Of a stretch of DNA of 36,014 nt, positions 7,701 through 16,704 are shown in pieces. The notes below the pieces were generated by a model, which was not told where the DNA came from, made no database searches, and saw nothing but the letters and a program-made list of their open reading frames with translations. Location: the NCBI GenBank assembly GCA_022360315.1, contig JAKSDA010000015.1:1-36014 (forward strand), read 5' to 3'. Made by a program: the position numbers and the translations under genes. This DNA is from Pseudomonadota bacterium (GTDB lineage: Bacteria > Myxococcota_A > Polyangia > Haliangiales > Haliangiaceae). Position 1 is the first letter of the stretch; the number at the start of each line of letters is the position of its first letter.

Positions 7701-8990
7701 GTGAACTGGTTTCTCCGCACCATTGTCGCGCGCGGCGAATCGCTGCGGCGAGCCCGCCTCGCGGTTCGGTTCGGCCTGGCTTTTGGAGCGTACTGCACCT
7801 GCTTTGTGCCGATTTTGCTGTCGGTGTCGGCGCCCGAGGCGGCACTGTGGACGGCCATCTGCTCGGCCGCAATGCTCCTGGCTCCCCTGGTGGTGCGCTG
7901 GCGCCAGTCGATCGTTCTCGGCAGTGCCGTCCTGGTCGGCGCGATCGCCGGCCTCTTCACCGGCACGTCCGCCACCCTCGGCGGCCTGTCATCTCCCACC
8001 ACCCCGTGCCTGGCCATCGCTCCCATCGTGGCACTGTTTTTGTTGGGACCCCGCGCCGGCATGTCGTTGAGCGTGTTTGTCATCGTTGTTGCCGGTACCC
8101 TCTACGGGGTTGAACTGACCGAAACGCCGCTGCCTCTGATGGTCGATCCGAGAGCGGTTCCGTTCCTCAAGATGGCCGGTATCGTGACGGTCGTGGTGGT
8201 GGTGTTGATTTTTCTTCTGCAGTACGAAAGTGCGCAGAATTCCGCGTTGCGGACCATGAGTCGGGCCAATCGGCGAATGGTCGAGATGATCGGACATCTC
8301 GAGGCGACCAGTGCAGCCCTGCGCAGGTCTGCGGCCGAGTTCGACGGCAGCTATGCCGACGCCGCAGCGCTTCGCGATAGTGACGATCCGTCCAGTCCGC
8401 TGAACGACGGCGCCATCACCCCCACCCGCGGCCTCACCCAGCAGATGATGACAGCGGCCGGTTCCGGCCGATCGATGATCGACGGGGTCGACGACAGCAT
8501 CCGCGGGATGATCGATCAATACAAGCTCATTTCTCTGCGCATCGGCGAATTGCACCAGCAGTCCGGCATCATTGCCGATATGGTGCGCACCATCGACACG
8601 ATCTCCAATCGACTCGACTTGATGGCCCTCAATACCGGCATCGAGGCCGAGCATGCCGGGCCGTTTGGCCAGAACTTCAAACTTCTCGCCGCCGACATGC
8701 GACGCTTGGCCGAGCAAGTCCTCAACGAAACCGCGCGCATCAAGCAGGCGATCAGCCAGGTTCAACGGCACACCACCGCGGCCATCAACGCCAGCCGCGC
8801 CGGACAGATTCTCACCGATCAGGGCTCGGCCAAGCTCGACCTGATGTCGACCACGTTCGAGGAGATCTACCAGCTGGTCGAACGGGTGGCCACGGCCAGC
8901 AAACAGATCACCAGCGATACAGTAGCGCAGCTGGCCACCATCTACGACCTGGTCAACGCCAGCCTGCGGGCCGATGGCGAACAGGGCTGA
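7701..8990 (+). CDS. Integral-membrane transducer with divergent MCP signalling hairpin
   Basis: I prefer the GTG at 7701, which follows a GGGGGA stretch at suitable spacing, over the upstream ATG at 7653, which has no ribosome binding site; this gives 429 residues. Residues 22-175 contain about six hydrophobic helices with almost no periplasmic loops, so sensing may occur within the membrane. There is no HAMP domain. The cytoplasmic part is coiled-coil-like, and residues 297-337 align with the methyl-accepting chemotaxis protein hairpin (LMALNTGIEAEHAG, then LAADMRRLAEQ). The usual consensus NLLALNAAIEAARAGE is recognisable but changed at several positions, so coupling to CheW and CheA is uncertain. 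No chemotaxis gene is adjacent. It may instead signal to another partner. Confidence 0.8.
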   Translation: MNWFLRTIVARGESLRRARLAVRFGLAFGAYCTCFVPILLSVSAPEAALWTAICSAAMLLAPLVVRWRQSIVLGSAVLVGAIAGLFTGTSATLGGLSSPTTPCLAIAPIVALFLLGPRAGMSLSVFVIVVAGTLYGVELTETPLPLMVDPRAVPFLKMAGIVTVVVVVLIFLLQYESAQNSALRTMSRANRRMVEMIGHLEATSAALRRSAAEFDGSYADAAALRDSDDPSSPLNDGAITPTRGLTQQMMTAAGSGRSMIDGVDDSIRGMIDQYKLISLRIGELHQQSGIIADMVRTIDTISNRLDLMALNTGIEAEHAGPFGQNFKLLAADMRRLAEQVLNETARIKQAISQVQRHTTAAINASRAGQILTDQGSAKLDLMSTTFEEIYQLVERVATASKQITSDTVAQLATIYDLVNASLRADGEQG

Positions 8991-9025
8991 AAAACTGCGT
9001 CCACACACCCATCGCATCACCACAT

Positions 9026-10300
9026 ATGCCCATGTCAACACAATCCGCTACGAAAACCCAGGTCGCAGTGATCGGAGCCGGAATCGGCGGCTTGGCAGCT
9101 GCGCTATTCTTGCGCGCGCGGGGGTTTGAGGTCTCTGTATTCGAGGCAAATTCCCGGTCCAGGGTGGAGGAAAGCACGGTGCGCGGCAACGGCATTCACC
9201 TTTATTTCCACTGCGCTCGCATGCTGCACAGGGCCGGCTTGCCGCTCGACCAATATCTCACCCCGCTGGACATCCAGATGAGGCGAGATGACGGCACGAT
9301 GCGGGCCGATATATCGCGCACGGTTCAGCTGCAGATCTGTCCCGCTCTGAAAGTCATCCGCGCCTCCACCTATTCTCTCTTGCGTCAGCATTTGTACCGC
9401 GTTTTGGTGGAACACACCCCGCGCGACTCGCTTCATTGCGACAAGCGCTGCACCGGGGTGACCCAACACGGCGACCGCGTCGAGGTCTTGTTTGATGACC
9501 GGGACGCGATCACGGCCGATTTTGTTGTCGGAGCCGACGGTATCCACTCGGTCCTCGCTGACCAGTTTTTTGGCCCCCGCAGAGTGAACAAACACGGCAT
9601 TGTCATCGTGCAGGGCTTGTCCAGCTACGATGGCCTCGACCCCATCGAGACCTGGCTACTGCACAGGAATGGCGGCACCATGGGCCTGGTACCCGTGATC
9701 CTGCCCTCGCAGCGACCGGGCACGTTTTGGTGGATCACCGTGGCGAGGTCGGAACTCGACGATTCTGGCCGGACCGATCTGGCCAGCTATCAGTCCGTCT
9801 GCACCCGTTATTCCTGGAACTTCGTGCATCGGGTCGCCGCCCATACCGATCCGCTTTCACTGGAGCGCTGGTACTCGCAGGACAAGATTCCGCTCCGGCG
9901 CTGGTTTTGGGGGCGTGTCGCCATGCTCGGTGACGCCTGTCATGCCAGCACTCCGTTCTCCGGGTACGGAGCCGGAATGTCCATCGAGGACGGCTACTGG
10001 CTGGCGCACTTCCTCGGCCATCCCGGCATTCTCGGTCGGCCCCGGGACCTGTACCGAGCCCTGACCGACTATCAGGCCAGGCGCGCCGCCTGGACTGCTA
10101 GGATCGTCCGCCAAGCACGCGTACTGATGCGTACGCTGCATCCTCCCAACCGGCTGGCTGCCACGGGGATCAATACACTATGGCGCACCGGTTTGCCGGC
10201 CCCTCTCATCGCCCGAAAATTCGTCTCGGTGTTCGAGCAGGGCCTCAACGACACCGAATGGGCTGCCCACGAGGTCGATACCGGCAAGCTGGACTTGTAG
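9026..10300 (+). CDS. FAD-dependent monooxygenase (p-hydroxybenzoate hydroxylase-like family)
   Basis: The 424-residue protein carries all three flavoprotein hydroxylase motifs in order. These are the N-terminal dinucleotide-binding GAGIGG (17-22), the DG motif in VVGADGIHS (171-172), and the GD motif in MLGDACHAS (302-303), which contacts the FAD ribityl chain. Length fits class A flavin monooxygenases, which use NAD(P)H and O2 to hydroxylate or epoxidise aromatic or polyketide-like substrates. The substrate cannot be told from sequence, and no biosynthetic cluster surrounds it. It starts 35 bases after the MCP-like gene on the same strand, but there is no clear ribosome binding site; a second ATG at 9032 is equally possible. 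It converges with a lipoprotein gene 17 bases downstream. Confidence 0.88.
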   Translation: MPMSTQSATKTQVAVIGAGIGGLAAALFLRARGFEVSVFEANSRSRVEESTVRGNGIHLYFHCARMLHRAGLPLDQYLTPLDIQMRRDDGTMRADISRTVQLQICPALKVIRASTYSLLRQHLYRVLVEHTPRDSLHCDKRCTGVTQHGDRVEVLFDDRDAITADFVVGADGIHSVLADQFFGPRRVNKHGIVIVQGLSSYDGLDPIETWLLHRNGGTMGLVPVILPSQRPGTFWWITVARSELDDSGRTDLASYQSVCTRYSWNFVHRVAAHTDPLSLERWYSQDKIPLRRWFWGRVAMLGDACHASTPFSGYGAGMSIEDGYWLAHFLGHPGILGRPRDLYRALTDYQARRAAWTARIVRQARVLMRTLHPPNRLAATGINTLWRTGLPAPLIARKFVSVFEQGLNDTEWAAHEVDTGKLDL

Positions 10301-10306
10301 CGCTGT

Positions 10307-10330
10307 GCCCGGTCGAGCTAGAAACCGGGC
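10307..10330. terminator. Hairpin at the convergent junction, possible bidirectional terminator
   Basis: GCCCGGT (10307-10313) pairs perfectly with ACCGGGC (10324-10330) around a ten-base loop. It lies seven bases after the monooxygenase stop and overlaps the 3' end of the minus-strand lipoprotein gene. It lacks a T tract, so termination is inferred from position and symmetry. Confidence 0.4.
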
Positions 10331-11085
10331 CTGGCGCTGGCAGTGATGCGGACCCCGACCCGGACATGACCCGACGGGATCGGATCTTTTTCGACAATGT
10401 CGAGCCGGGTCGAAATAATGACGTTAAACGGCGACTTGTACTCTTCGCCCTCCATCAATGTGCGGAGAGCGTCTCGCCCCTGGGCTGTGAACTCGATCGC
10501 CGTCCACGACTTCTTGGTGCGCGCTTCGACCGAGTCTACACTGCCGATGGGCCGGGCGTCCAGCTGACTCGGGGCCGTGGTGCCGAGCGGTCCGACGAAG
10601 ATATCAAGCACGGGAGACGGGACTTCGAGCGTGTTCTCGACGATCTGATACTCGACGCTCTCGACCGAAACCCGGGCCAGCGGCTGGTTGTTGATGGACT
10701 GAAATTCGTTCTCCTCGCTGAGCTTGATCTCGCTGTCCAGTGAGGCCAATACGGTCACCTGACAGCTATTCGCCGGTGTGCACGAAGCCGTGCATTCGGC
10801 GTTCTCGCCCGATGTGCAGTACGCCATACTCGCTGCTATGCACTGATCGTTGGCGGGATCGCACGGTATACGGGGAAATTTGCCCTCGCCCGATAGTCCC
10901 CAGTTACCGGTGTCAATGGTAAATTCTTTGTCTTCGGTGACAAACCGAAACTCGGTGATGTCGGGATCGATCAGGCCGCACGCCGAGATCAAACCCGCCA
11001 TGCACAAGAGCGCTCCAGGCCAGAGAATCGCGCGTAGACCGGTTCGAGCCTTGCCGCGCGGGTCCTGTGTAACTAGTCGCGTCAT
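10318..11085 (-). CDS. Lipoprotein of unknown function
   Basis: The 255-residue product begins with a positively charged stretch, a hydrophobic core (LWPGALLCMAGLI) and a lipobox SAC with the lipidated cysteine at 36. A strong AGGAGG ribosome binding site lies seven bases before the ATG (11093-11098 on the plus strand), which fixes the start. Just after the signal comes a cysteine-containing region (residues ~75-110: PCDPANDQC, YCTSGENAECTASC), probably disulfide-bonded. The remainder is beta-rich with no motif I recognise. It would sit in the outer or inner membrane facing the periplasm or surface. No neighbour suggests a role. Confidence 0.85.
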   Translation of the reverse strand: MTRLVTQDPRGKARTGLRAILWPGALLCMAGLISACGLIDPDITEFRFVTEDKEFTIDTGNWGLSGEGKFPRIPCDPANDQCIAASMAYCTSGENAECTASCTPANSCQVTVLASLDSEIKLSEENEFQSINNQPLARVSVESVEYQIVENTLEVPSPVLDIFVGPLGTTAPSQLDARPIGSVDSVEARTKKSWTAIEFTAQGRDALRTLMEGEEYKSPFNVIISTRLDIVEKDPIPSGHVRVGVRITASARPGF

Positions 11086-11092
11086 CAGCTAA

Positions 11093-11098
11093 CCTCCT
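11093..11098 (-). promoter_or_regulatory. Ribosome binding site of the lipoprotein gene
   Basis: The complement reads AGGAGG, a full consensus Shine-Dalgarno sequence, seven bases upstream of the ATG at 11085. It is the strongest such site among the genes in this window. Confidence 0.75.
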
Positions 11099-11363
11099 GG
11101 TACCACTCGCATCTGCGAGCTAACCAGCAGCGATCGTAGCACCCCTGACCGCAGCGCGCGACGTGACCGCAGTCATGCTGGCACGCGTATGCAGATGTGC
11201 TACTTTGACATATCAGTGGTACCTGGAAGCACCACATACAGAGTGGTTCATCAACCGCTATTGGACCGGGTATCCAGGGGGAATACCTGTTCAGCTGGCC
11301 CAGGCCAACGACTGGAGAACGCTGGAATCATTCGACAAGACTTATTTGAATAGGACGAGCGAC

Positions 11364-11705
11364 GTGAAGTACTTCCTGGCCCTTGCGATCATCGGGATCG
11401 CCGGTTTTTTTGCGTATACAGAGCTGATGGTGCCGCCGCCGGAACAGCAGGTATGCAAACAGATTCAAGCTCTATGTGGGGAGCTCACCCAAGACGAGCT
11501 GAGCAGCTGCCACAGTGACCTGCGTGATCTCGACAGCATGCTGGGGAGCGGCACGATGACTCGGGTAGCCGATTGTGTGGCCAGGAGTGACCAATGTGGC
11601 AATGCGGTTGGGTGCATGACTACCGATGTTGGTCGGCGTGCTAAAAACGGTCTATTTCAAGCGCCCGGGTCGGAGTCGTCGCCGCCCGCGCCAGCCGGCA
11701 TATAA
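11364..11705 (+). CDS. Small membrane-anchored six-cysteine protein, unknown function
   Basis: I place the start at the GTG at 11364, because the protein then opens with VKYFLALAIIGIAGFF, a clean membrane anchor or uncleaved signal, preceded by a GGACGAG purine stretch. The upstream extension in the same frame does not look like protein. The 113-residue product has six cysteines (31, 38, 49, 71, 78, 84) arranged as two helical pairs and two single residues, a pattern I associate with small secreted myxobacterial proteins stabilised by disulfides. The C-terminus is Pro- and Ser-rich. A TTGACA hexamer lies at 11205-11210 but has no matching -10 at normal spacing. Function cannot be assigned. 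Confidence 0.6.
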   Translation: MKYFLALAIIGIAGFFAYTELMVPPPEQQVCKQIQALCGELTQDELSSCHSDLRDLDSMLGSGTMTRVADCVARSDQCGNAVGCMTTDVGRRAKNGLFQAPGSESSPPAPAGI

Positions 11706-11847
11706 TCCGGCTGCCCTGCAGATGGCGTCCCCGTCGAACCAGTCGAGAAAAACCTGTGAGGCTGGAAAATGGGCCGGTGAACGCCGATCGGGTTGCGCTG
11801 CTAACGAGAATAGGCGCGGCGCCTTGCCGCCGGGGATCGGGCCACTG

Positions 11848-14508
11848 TTATCGCGACCGTCGGCGGCGGGCGCAGCCCAGGAAGGCCAGCACCAACAACA
11901 TGCCCGACTCCAGTGCCAACCCCGCGGGTTCGCCGGCGCGGCAGCCACATCCGGCATCGGGGATGGCCGACGCTGGCACGTTGGTTGGGCAGTCGATCTC
12001 GGCGAGGATGGCCGGCTCTTGCAGATCGCTGGCTGAACGCATGGCCCTCACAACGCCGTCATACGTGGCGATGAACAGCATGGTACCCGAGGCCACGAGG
12101 CCCATGGCAATCGGCGAACCCATCGCATCCTCCCACACCACCTTGCCCGAAGCGCGATCGAGGGCAGTCACTGTGCCGTCGCTGCCGCCGACCCACAGAA
12201 GCGAGCCAGTCACTACCGGCGCAGCGCTGAACCCGCTGCTCTCGGTCTGATAATGAGCTGGATGAATCGAGCTGGGCCGGCCGGCAAAACGCCATCCCTC
12301 CACTCCTGATGCCGCGTCAATGGCGGCGATATAGCCTTCGTGCAGGGGTACGTACAGCATGCCGTCAGCAATGGCCGGAGTCGCCGCGGCACCGAAGCGC
12401 CACTCTCCGCTGCTAGAAGCCAACTTTCTGGCCCAGTGAACCGTGCCGGTAAACAGATCGACGGCGTGCAGCGTTGTGCTCCAGTTGAGGGTGTAGACCG
12501 TATTATCTGCAATCACCGGCGACGCGTGAAGGCCGATGGTGACGTCTCGGTCGGTTTGCCACAACCTCTGTCCAGTGCCCGGGTCCCAGGCGATCAGACC
12601 TTCCTTGCCGATGGCAAACGAGCTCACTGCCACCCCGGAGTTCACGGCCACGGCGGCATGGGTGCCCCATATCCCTTCGGTCGGTGATGGGACGGTGGTC
12701 CATATCGGTTCGCCGGTCTCGATATCGAGAGCGACGAGTTCGCGCCGGATGCCGATGTACACCACCGAGTCGACGATCGTCGGCGACGTGTAGAGGCTGG
12801 TGTATGCCGGGGGGTGGATGGCGCCCAGCTGAAAGGTCCAGCGCACATCACCGGTCACAGCATCCACCGCATGCACAGTACCATTGTTGGCGGCGATCAC
12901 GGCGATGCCGCGCGCGACGGCCGGTGCGCCGCGGACGCTGAATCCGGTTTGATGGCGCCAGAGTTCCTCGCCGGTGTGCGCGTCGAGAGCGACGACACCG
13001 GCGGAGGTTCCGTCGCCGAAATCGGTGATTGGCACGAATAGACGTCCGTCGACCAGGGCGGGCGAGCTGCCGTGCAGATTCTGGCCAACGCTGCGAGCCC
13101 ATACGGTTCGAAGAGGCGGGGCGAGCTCACTGCTCGCGCGGCCCTGGTGCCGGGGATCCCCACCGAGTTGCGGCCAGTCGGCCAGCTGGGCCGTGTCCGC
13201 GACAACGTCACTGGCAACACAGAACTGCGTGGTTTTGGTGATCTCGTGCCCGGCAGCGGTCTTGGCCACCACGATCGCATCGTACAGCCCCGGCTGGCAG
13301 AGATCCGTGATCGTGCCCTGGTAGTTCCAGCCGCCGGTACGGTCCAGCGTGACCGGGTCTCTGTCGGCGACTTGCACGGTCACCTGTGGTGTCCCGGCTC
13401 CGTATTCCACCGCGGCGATCACGTCGATCTCACACGGCGCCACGTACTCTGATGGTCGTGGGTACGAAACCGTCACCACAGGCCCTTCGGTGATCGTGCG
13501 GTGATACACGCTGAGATACGGCATATCACCTGCGTCGGACAGCGCTACGACCCGATACCCAGCCGGGGTCAGGTCGATGCCCCCCATGAGCAGAGGCTGT
13601 GTGTTGTACTCGAGCAGGCTGTCGTGGACCAGGATGCGGTTGGAATGCAGGTGGCCGCTAAACAGGTAATCGATGCCCGCAGCTTCCAGGAGCGAGATCT
13701 GCGCGTCGTCCGGAGGAGCATGGATGAACGCAACCAACAGCGGATCACCCGCAACTGCAGCCAGGTCGGTGTCCAGAAATGTGCGTCGGATATTGGGGAG
13801 TTCCTGGTCGTTGAGCACGATAAAATGCACTCCACCGGCGTCGAACGAGTAGTTTGGTGGGCCAAAATACTGGCGGTAAGCGACGCCCTTATCATACCAA
13901 TCATGGTTTCCCGGAATTGGCACGTACGGGGTCTTTACGGCCGCGGTGGCCTCGAGTACCCCCTCGAACTCGGCAGCCTTGTTGGCCTGGGTAATGTCGC
14001 CAGTAACTGCGATGAAGTACGGCTCGGGCAGGATATCCGTGGCCTGTTCGAGTGCCTTGCGCAACTCGCCAGCACCACGATTGCGCACCTCGGTGTGGGT
14101 ATCGGAGGCCACAACAAACATGAGAGGACCATCGCGATGGGTGCGTATGAGAGGCAGGTCGGCTCGAACATCGCCGCTCGGCCCGGCCGTGTGCCACACC
14201 GGCCCCGGCTTGTATCCATCCGGGACTCGCACCCACACGATACCGCTTCGAGCAGGTGCCGTGAGTTCATAGTTGCCCTGCGAGTCGGTGACAACCGACC
14301 TCTCACCCTCCCAAAACACGACTGCCCCGGCCACAGTCTCATCGTTGGCCGAGAACAAACCGTCCTGGTCGAGATCGGCAAACACCACGCCCTGAATGAT
14401 ACGCTCATTGTTCTGCGCCCGAACCGCACTGTCCGCCGCTCCCACAGTAGTCAGGCCGGCCAGAACTGACAGCAGCACACAATGTAGAGACATCCGACAA
14501 ATATACAT
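11848..14508 (-). CDS. Secreted metallophosphoesterase with PQQ-type beta-propeller and MYXO-CTERM-like tail
   Basis: Starting at the ATG at 14508 (14493 is an alternative; an upstream TTG is unlikely) gives 886 residues with a signal peptide. Residues ~38-120 form an SdrD_B or CNA-B-like beta domain with a DLDQDG calcium-type loop. The calcineurin-like phosphoesterase core follows with its metal ligands: D136 and H138 (SDTH), D171 (TGD), GNHD at 200-203, H263 and GHLH at 285-288. The second half contains about seven PQQ-like propeller blades, each ending in a variant of ALD-x2-TG-x2-W. The extreme C-terminus (DAGCGCRAGEP, a hydrophobic helix, then ARRRRSR) matches the MYXO-CTERM sorting signal that is cut and lipidated for surface display. 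Substrate may be a nucleotide, phosphodiester or polymer phosphate. The upstream same-strand gene encodes a putative ATP-using phosphotransferase. Confidence 0.88.
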   Translation of the reverse strand: MYICRMSLHCVLLSVLAGLTTVGAADSAVRAQNNERIIQGVVFADLDQDGLFSANDETVAGAVVFWEGERSVVTDSQGNYELTAPARSGIVWVRVPDGYKPGPVWHTAGPSGDVRADLPLIRTHRDGPLMFVVASDTHTEVRNRGAGELRKALEQATDILPEPYFIAVTGDITQANKAAEFEGVLEATAAVKTPYVPIPGNHDWYDKGVAYRQYFGPPNYSFDAGGVHFIVLNDQELPNIRRTFLDTDLAAVAGDPLLVAFIHAPPDDAQISLLEAAGIDYLFSGHLHSNRILVHDSLLEYNTQPLLMGGIDLTPAGYRVVALSDAGDMPYLSVYHRTITEGPVVTVSYPRPSEYVAPCEIDVIAAVEYGAGTPQVTVQVADRDPVTLDRTGGWNYQGTITDLCQPGLYDAIVVAKTAAGHEITKTTQFCVASDVVADTAQLADWPQLGGDPRHQGRASSELAPPLRTVWARSVGQNLHGSSPALVDGRLFVPITDFGDGTSAGVVALDAHTGEELWRHQTGFSVRGAPAVARGIAVIAANNGTVHAVDAVTGDVRWTFQLGAIHPPAYTSLYTSPTIVDSVVYIGIRRELVALDIETGEPIWTTVPSPTEGIWGTHAAVAVNSGVAVSSFAIGKEGLIAWDPGTGQRLWQTDRDVTIGLHASPVIADNTVYTLNWSTTLHAVDLFTGTVHWARKLASSSGEWRFGAAATPAIADGMLYVPLHEGYIAAIDAASGVEGWRFAGRPSSIHPAHYQTESSGFSAAPVVTGSLLWVGGSDGTVTALDRASGKVVWEDAMGSPIAMGLVASGTMLFIATYDGVVRAMRSASDLQEPAILAEIDCPTNVPASAIPDAGCGCRAGEPAGLALESGMLLVLAFLGCARRRRSR

Positions 14509-14622
14509 GCGCCCAATCTGCGCCACTCCAATGGCACCGAACACACATTCTATCAACAAATCGCGACACAGATGGTCAAGAAGCTGCGCGGCAGTGACGC
14601 CGACCAGCGGTTGGTGTGCAGT

Positions 14623-16569
14623 TCACGGTGCCGAGGCAGCCCCGCGGCCGGGAAAGCGGCGGGCCTGCTTGATCTCGATATGGGTTTCCCCGCGGTCCAC
14701 GACGCGCTTGAATTCCACCTCCATGGGCAGGCGGCCAAAGCCTGCAGGCGGGTCGTAGTGGCTGGCGAAGTGCTGTCGTACCGCGTCGAGGCCTTGGCCC
14801 AGCTGGTAGAGCTCACGCCGGCTGAGAACCGTTGTGCCCGGCGTCACCAGGTTCGATTGCGTGTAGTACGTGGCCGGCTGGCCGAGGTGAAAATGGTAGT
14901 ACATGAGTTGCTCGGAAACGATGCCCGGAGCCGGGCGGACCACGCTCTCCTCGCCCCGTTGCACATTGACGTAAAACGCGTCTTCCCCGCCCGGCGCGGG
15001 ATCGTAGAGATTGGCCGTGATGGCCACCCCGTTGGCGGTCTCGTCGACGTAGGTGGGGTGCACGAGGATCGCCATGAGGACCCGGCGGTGATCGATGCCT
15101 GCATACTCTCGCTCCTCGAAGGCGCGAAAGTTCCACAGGCTGGCCCACACGCTTTTCACCGCATCGGCCACCGGCCGGGTCGGATCATCGGGATCCCCCG
15201 AGGCCGAGCTGTACAGCCCCGCGCCGGTGAAGACGCCCAGGTCCTCGGCGTTGGTCGATGAGCGGAAACGCATGCGGGTGGCCGGAAAGTCGGCCCGGAT
15301 ACGTTCGATGAGAAGAGTTTCGAAGTCCTCGCCAAGAGGTGCCGCGCGCATGCGGGCCCGCAGATCGGCCAGGGCTTGCCGGCGATAGATGCCGTCTGAC
15401 CGAAACCTCTGGTCGGCCAAAACAGCCTCGATATCGGCGTCAAAGCCGTGCTCGACCAAAAACTGATGGTGATGGGCAACCGGGATGGCAAAGCCATTTC
15501 GCACCCGGATCTCGGCGAGGTCGCGAAGCTCGCCAAAGTGAGCGGCTTTGCCGCCGACGGCCGGAATGTCGGTCAGGCCGAGGTCATCGAGACGCAAAAG
15601 TCCGGTCCGCTCTACATCGGGCTCCGGCACGGTCACCCGGGGCGGCCCGTGTTGCTCCCACCAGGCGTCGGCCTGGTCTCGGGTGACTTCCTCCAGGGTG
15701 TAGGCGAACGCATCGACCTTCAGGCGGACCCATTTGCCCTCGAAAGGGGCAAAGCGCTCGCGAGCGTCGCGCAGGGCCATGTTGGGCGTGCCGCGCTGCT
15801 GAGAGAGGACATTGACGTGAGACAGCGGAGTTTGAAATTCGGCGGTGACGATGCCCGCCACTACCGAGATGTCATTGGGTACGCGGTCGACAACCGCGAT
15901 CTCGCGGGGACTCACATAGCCGGTTTCGAGCTCGTCCACGGTCAGGACGCGGACCTGGGCCAGAGTTTCGCTCAGGTTGAGAGGCTGGTAGTTGGTGCCC
16001 GCGTAGATCTCCTCAGTGGTGACCACAGGGATGTCCCCGCCGAGGTCCTCGGCCGTGGCCAGTTGTTCCCGGGACGTGGGATGAAAGTGCAGCTCGTCGC
16101 CGAAGAAGGACGCCCGGCCGAGCAGACCGATCGCCTTGGTGATCATCTCGGCACTGGCCGTGTCATATGGCGCCATTTCGTACGCCCACACATCGGGCTC
16201 TTCATAGTAGGTGACCGCGCCGAGAAGAAAGCGGCGCTGCGGATAATGGTATTGTTCGACAAAGGGCATTCCCGGCGGCCAGCCGAGTTTGGCCACGGCA
16301 AAGGCGCGGTGCACGGGATAGGTCTCGGTGTCCTGAAAATGAACCCGGTCGGCATCGCCTTGATCGATGATCGTCTTGACACTGACCGCGCCGGGCAGGG
16401 CGCTGTCCAGCGGCCGGGCAGCCTGGGCCTGAAACTCTTCCGGGCAGTGCAGAGCTGGCCGGGACGGCAGAGCTCCCGAGCTGTCACACGGCGTATGACC
16501 GTCATCACAGGCCAGATTTCCCGGGACCAAAAGCAAATTCAACACAAGGAACTGCAGAGTGCGGTGCAT
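14623..16569 (-). CDS. Secreted phosphohistidine plus ATP-grasp (PPDK N-terminal type) protein
   Basis: With the ATG at 16569 the protein has 648 residues and begins with a signal sequence ending near Cys21 (GNLAC), a poor but possible lipobox. A swivelling phosphohistidine domain lies around 225-275 with the candidate His251 in TPLSHVNVLSQQRGTPN. The ATP-grasp domain of pyruvate phosphate dikinase type comes after it, from about 330 to the end, with VGGKAAHFGEL and RFRSSTNAEDL as landmarks. Phosphoenolpyruvate synthase and PPDK have the opposite order plus a C-terminal barrel, which is missing here. His domain followed by a C-terminal nucleotide domain is the order in glucan and phosphoglucan water dikinases. 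I infer an ATP-dependent phosphotransferase acting outside the cytoplasm, though an ATP source there is unclear. The next gene is a phosphoesterase. Confidence 0.8.
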   Translation of the reverse strand: MHRTLQFLVLNLLLVPGNLACDDGHTPCDSSGALPSRPALHCPEEFQAQAARPLDSALPGAVSVKTIIDQGDADRVHFQDTETYPVHRAFAVAKLGWPPGMPFVEQYHYPQRRFLLGAVTYYEEPDVWAYEMAPYDTASAEMITKAIGLLGRASFFGDELHFHPTSREQLATAEDLGGDIPVVTTEEIYAGTNYQPLNLSETLAQVRVLTVDELETGYVSPREIAVVDRVPNDISVVAGIVTAEFQTPLSHVNVLSQQRGTPNMALRDARERFAPFEGKWVRLKVDAFAYTLEEVTRDQADAWWEQHGPPRVTVPEPDVERTGLLRLDDLGLTDIPAVGGKAAHFGELRDLAEIRVRNGFAIPVAHHHQFLVEHGFDADIEAVLADQRFRSDGIYRRQALADLRARMRAAPLGEDFETLLIERIRADFPATRMRFRSSTNAEDLGVFTGAGLYSSASGDPDDPTRPVADAVKSVWASLWNFRAFEEREYAGIDHRRVLMAILVHPTYVDETANGVAITANLYDPAPGGEDAFYVNVQRGEESVVRPAPGIVSEQLMYYHFHLGQPATYYTQSNLVTPGTTVLSRRELYQLGQGLDAVRQHFASHYDPPAGFGRLPMEVEFKRVVDRGETHIEIKQARRFPGRGAASAP

Positions 16570-16704
16570 GACACCAGGGTGATTTGCAAAACCCGAGCCG
16601 CTCGGAGGGAGACGGGGTTGCGGATTGTTAGCCCGCAATTCTCTCAGAAAACCGAGACAACACCCAGCGAAAGGGGGCGGTGATGCCCATCCGGGCCATC
16701 CTGT

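Noticed and set aside
7291..7704. Frame running through the tandem repeat array
   Set aside because: Its repetitive residues (DTFV, RHVC) are only a translation of the repeat, and there is no start signal or domain.
11163..11363. 67-residue N-terminal extension of the six-cysteine protein
   Set aside because: The extension is not protein-like, and an excellent hydrophobic anchor begins at the GTG at 11364.
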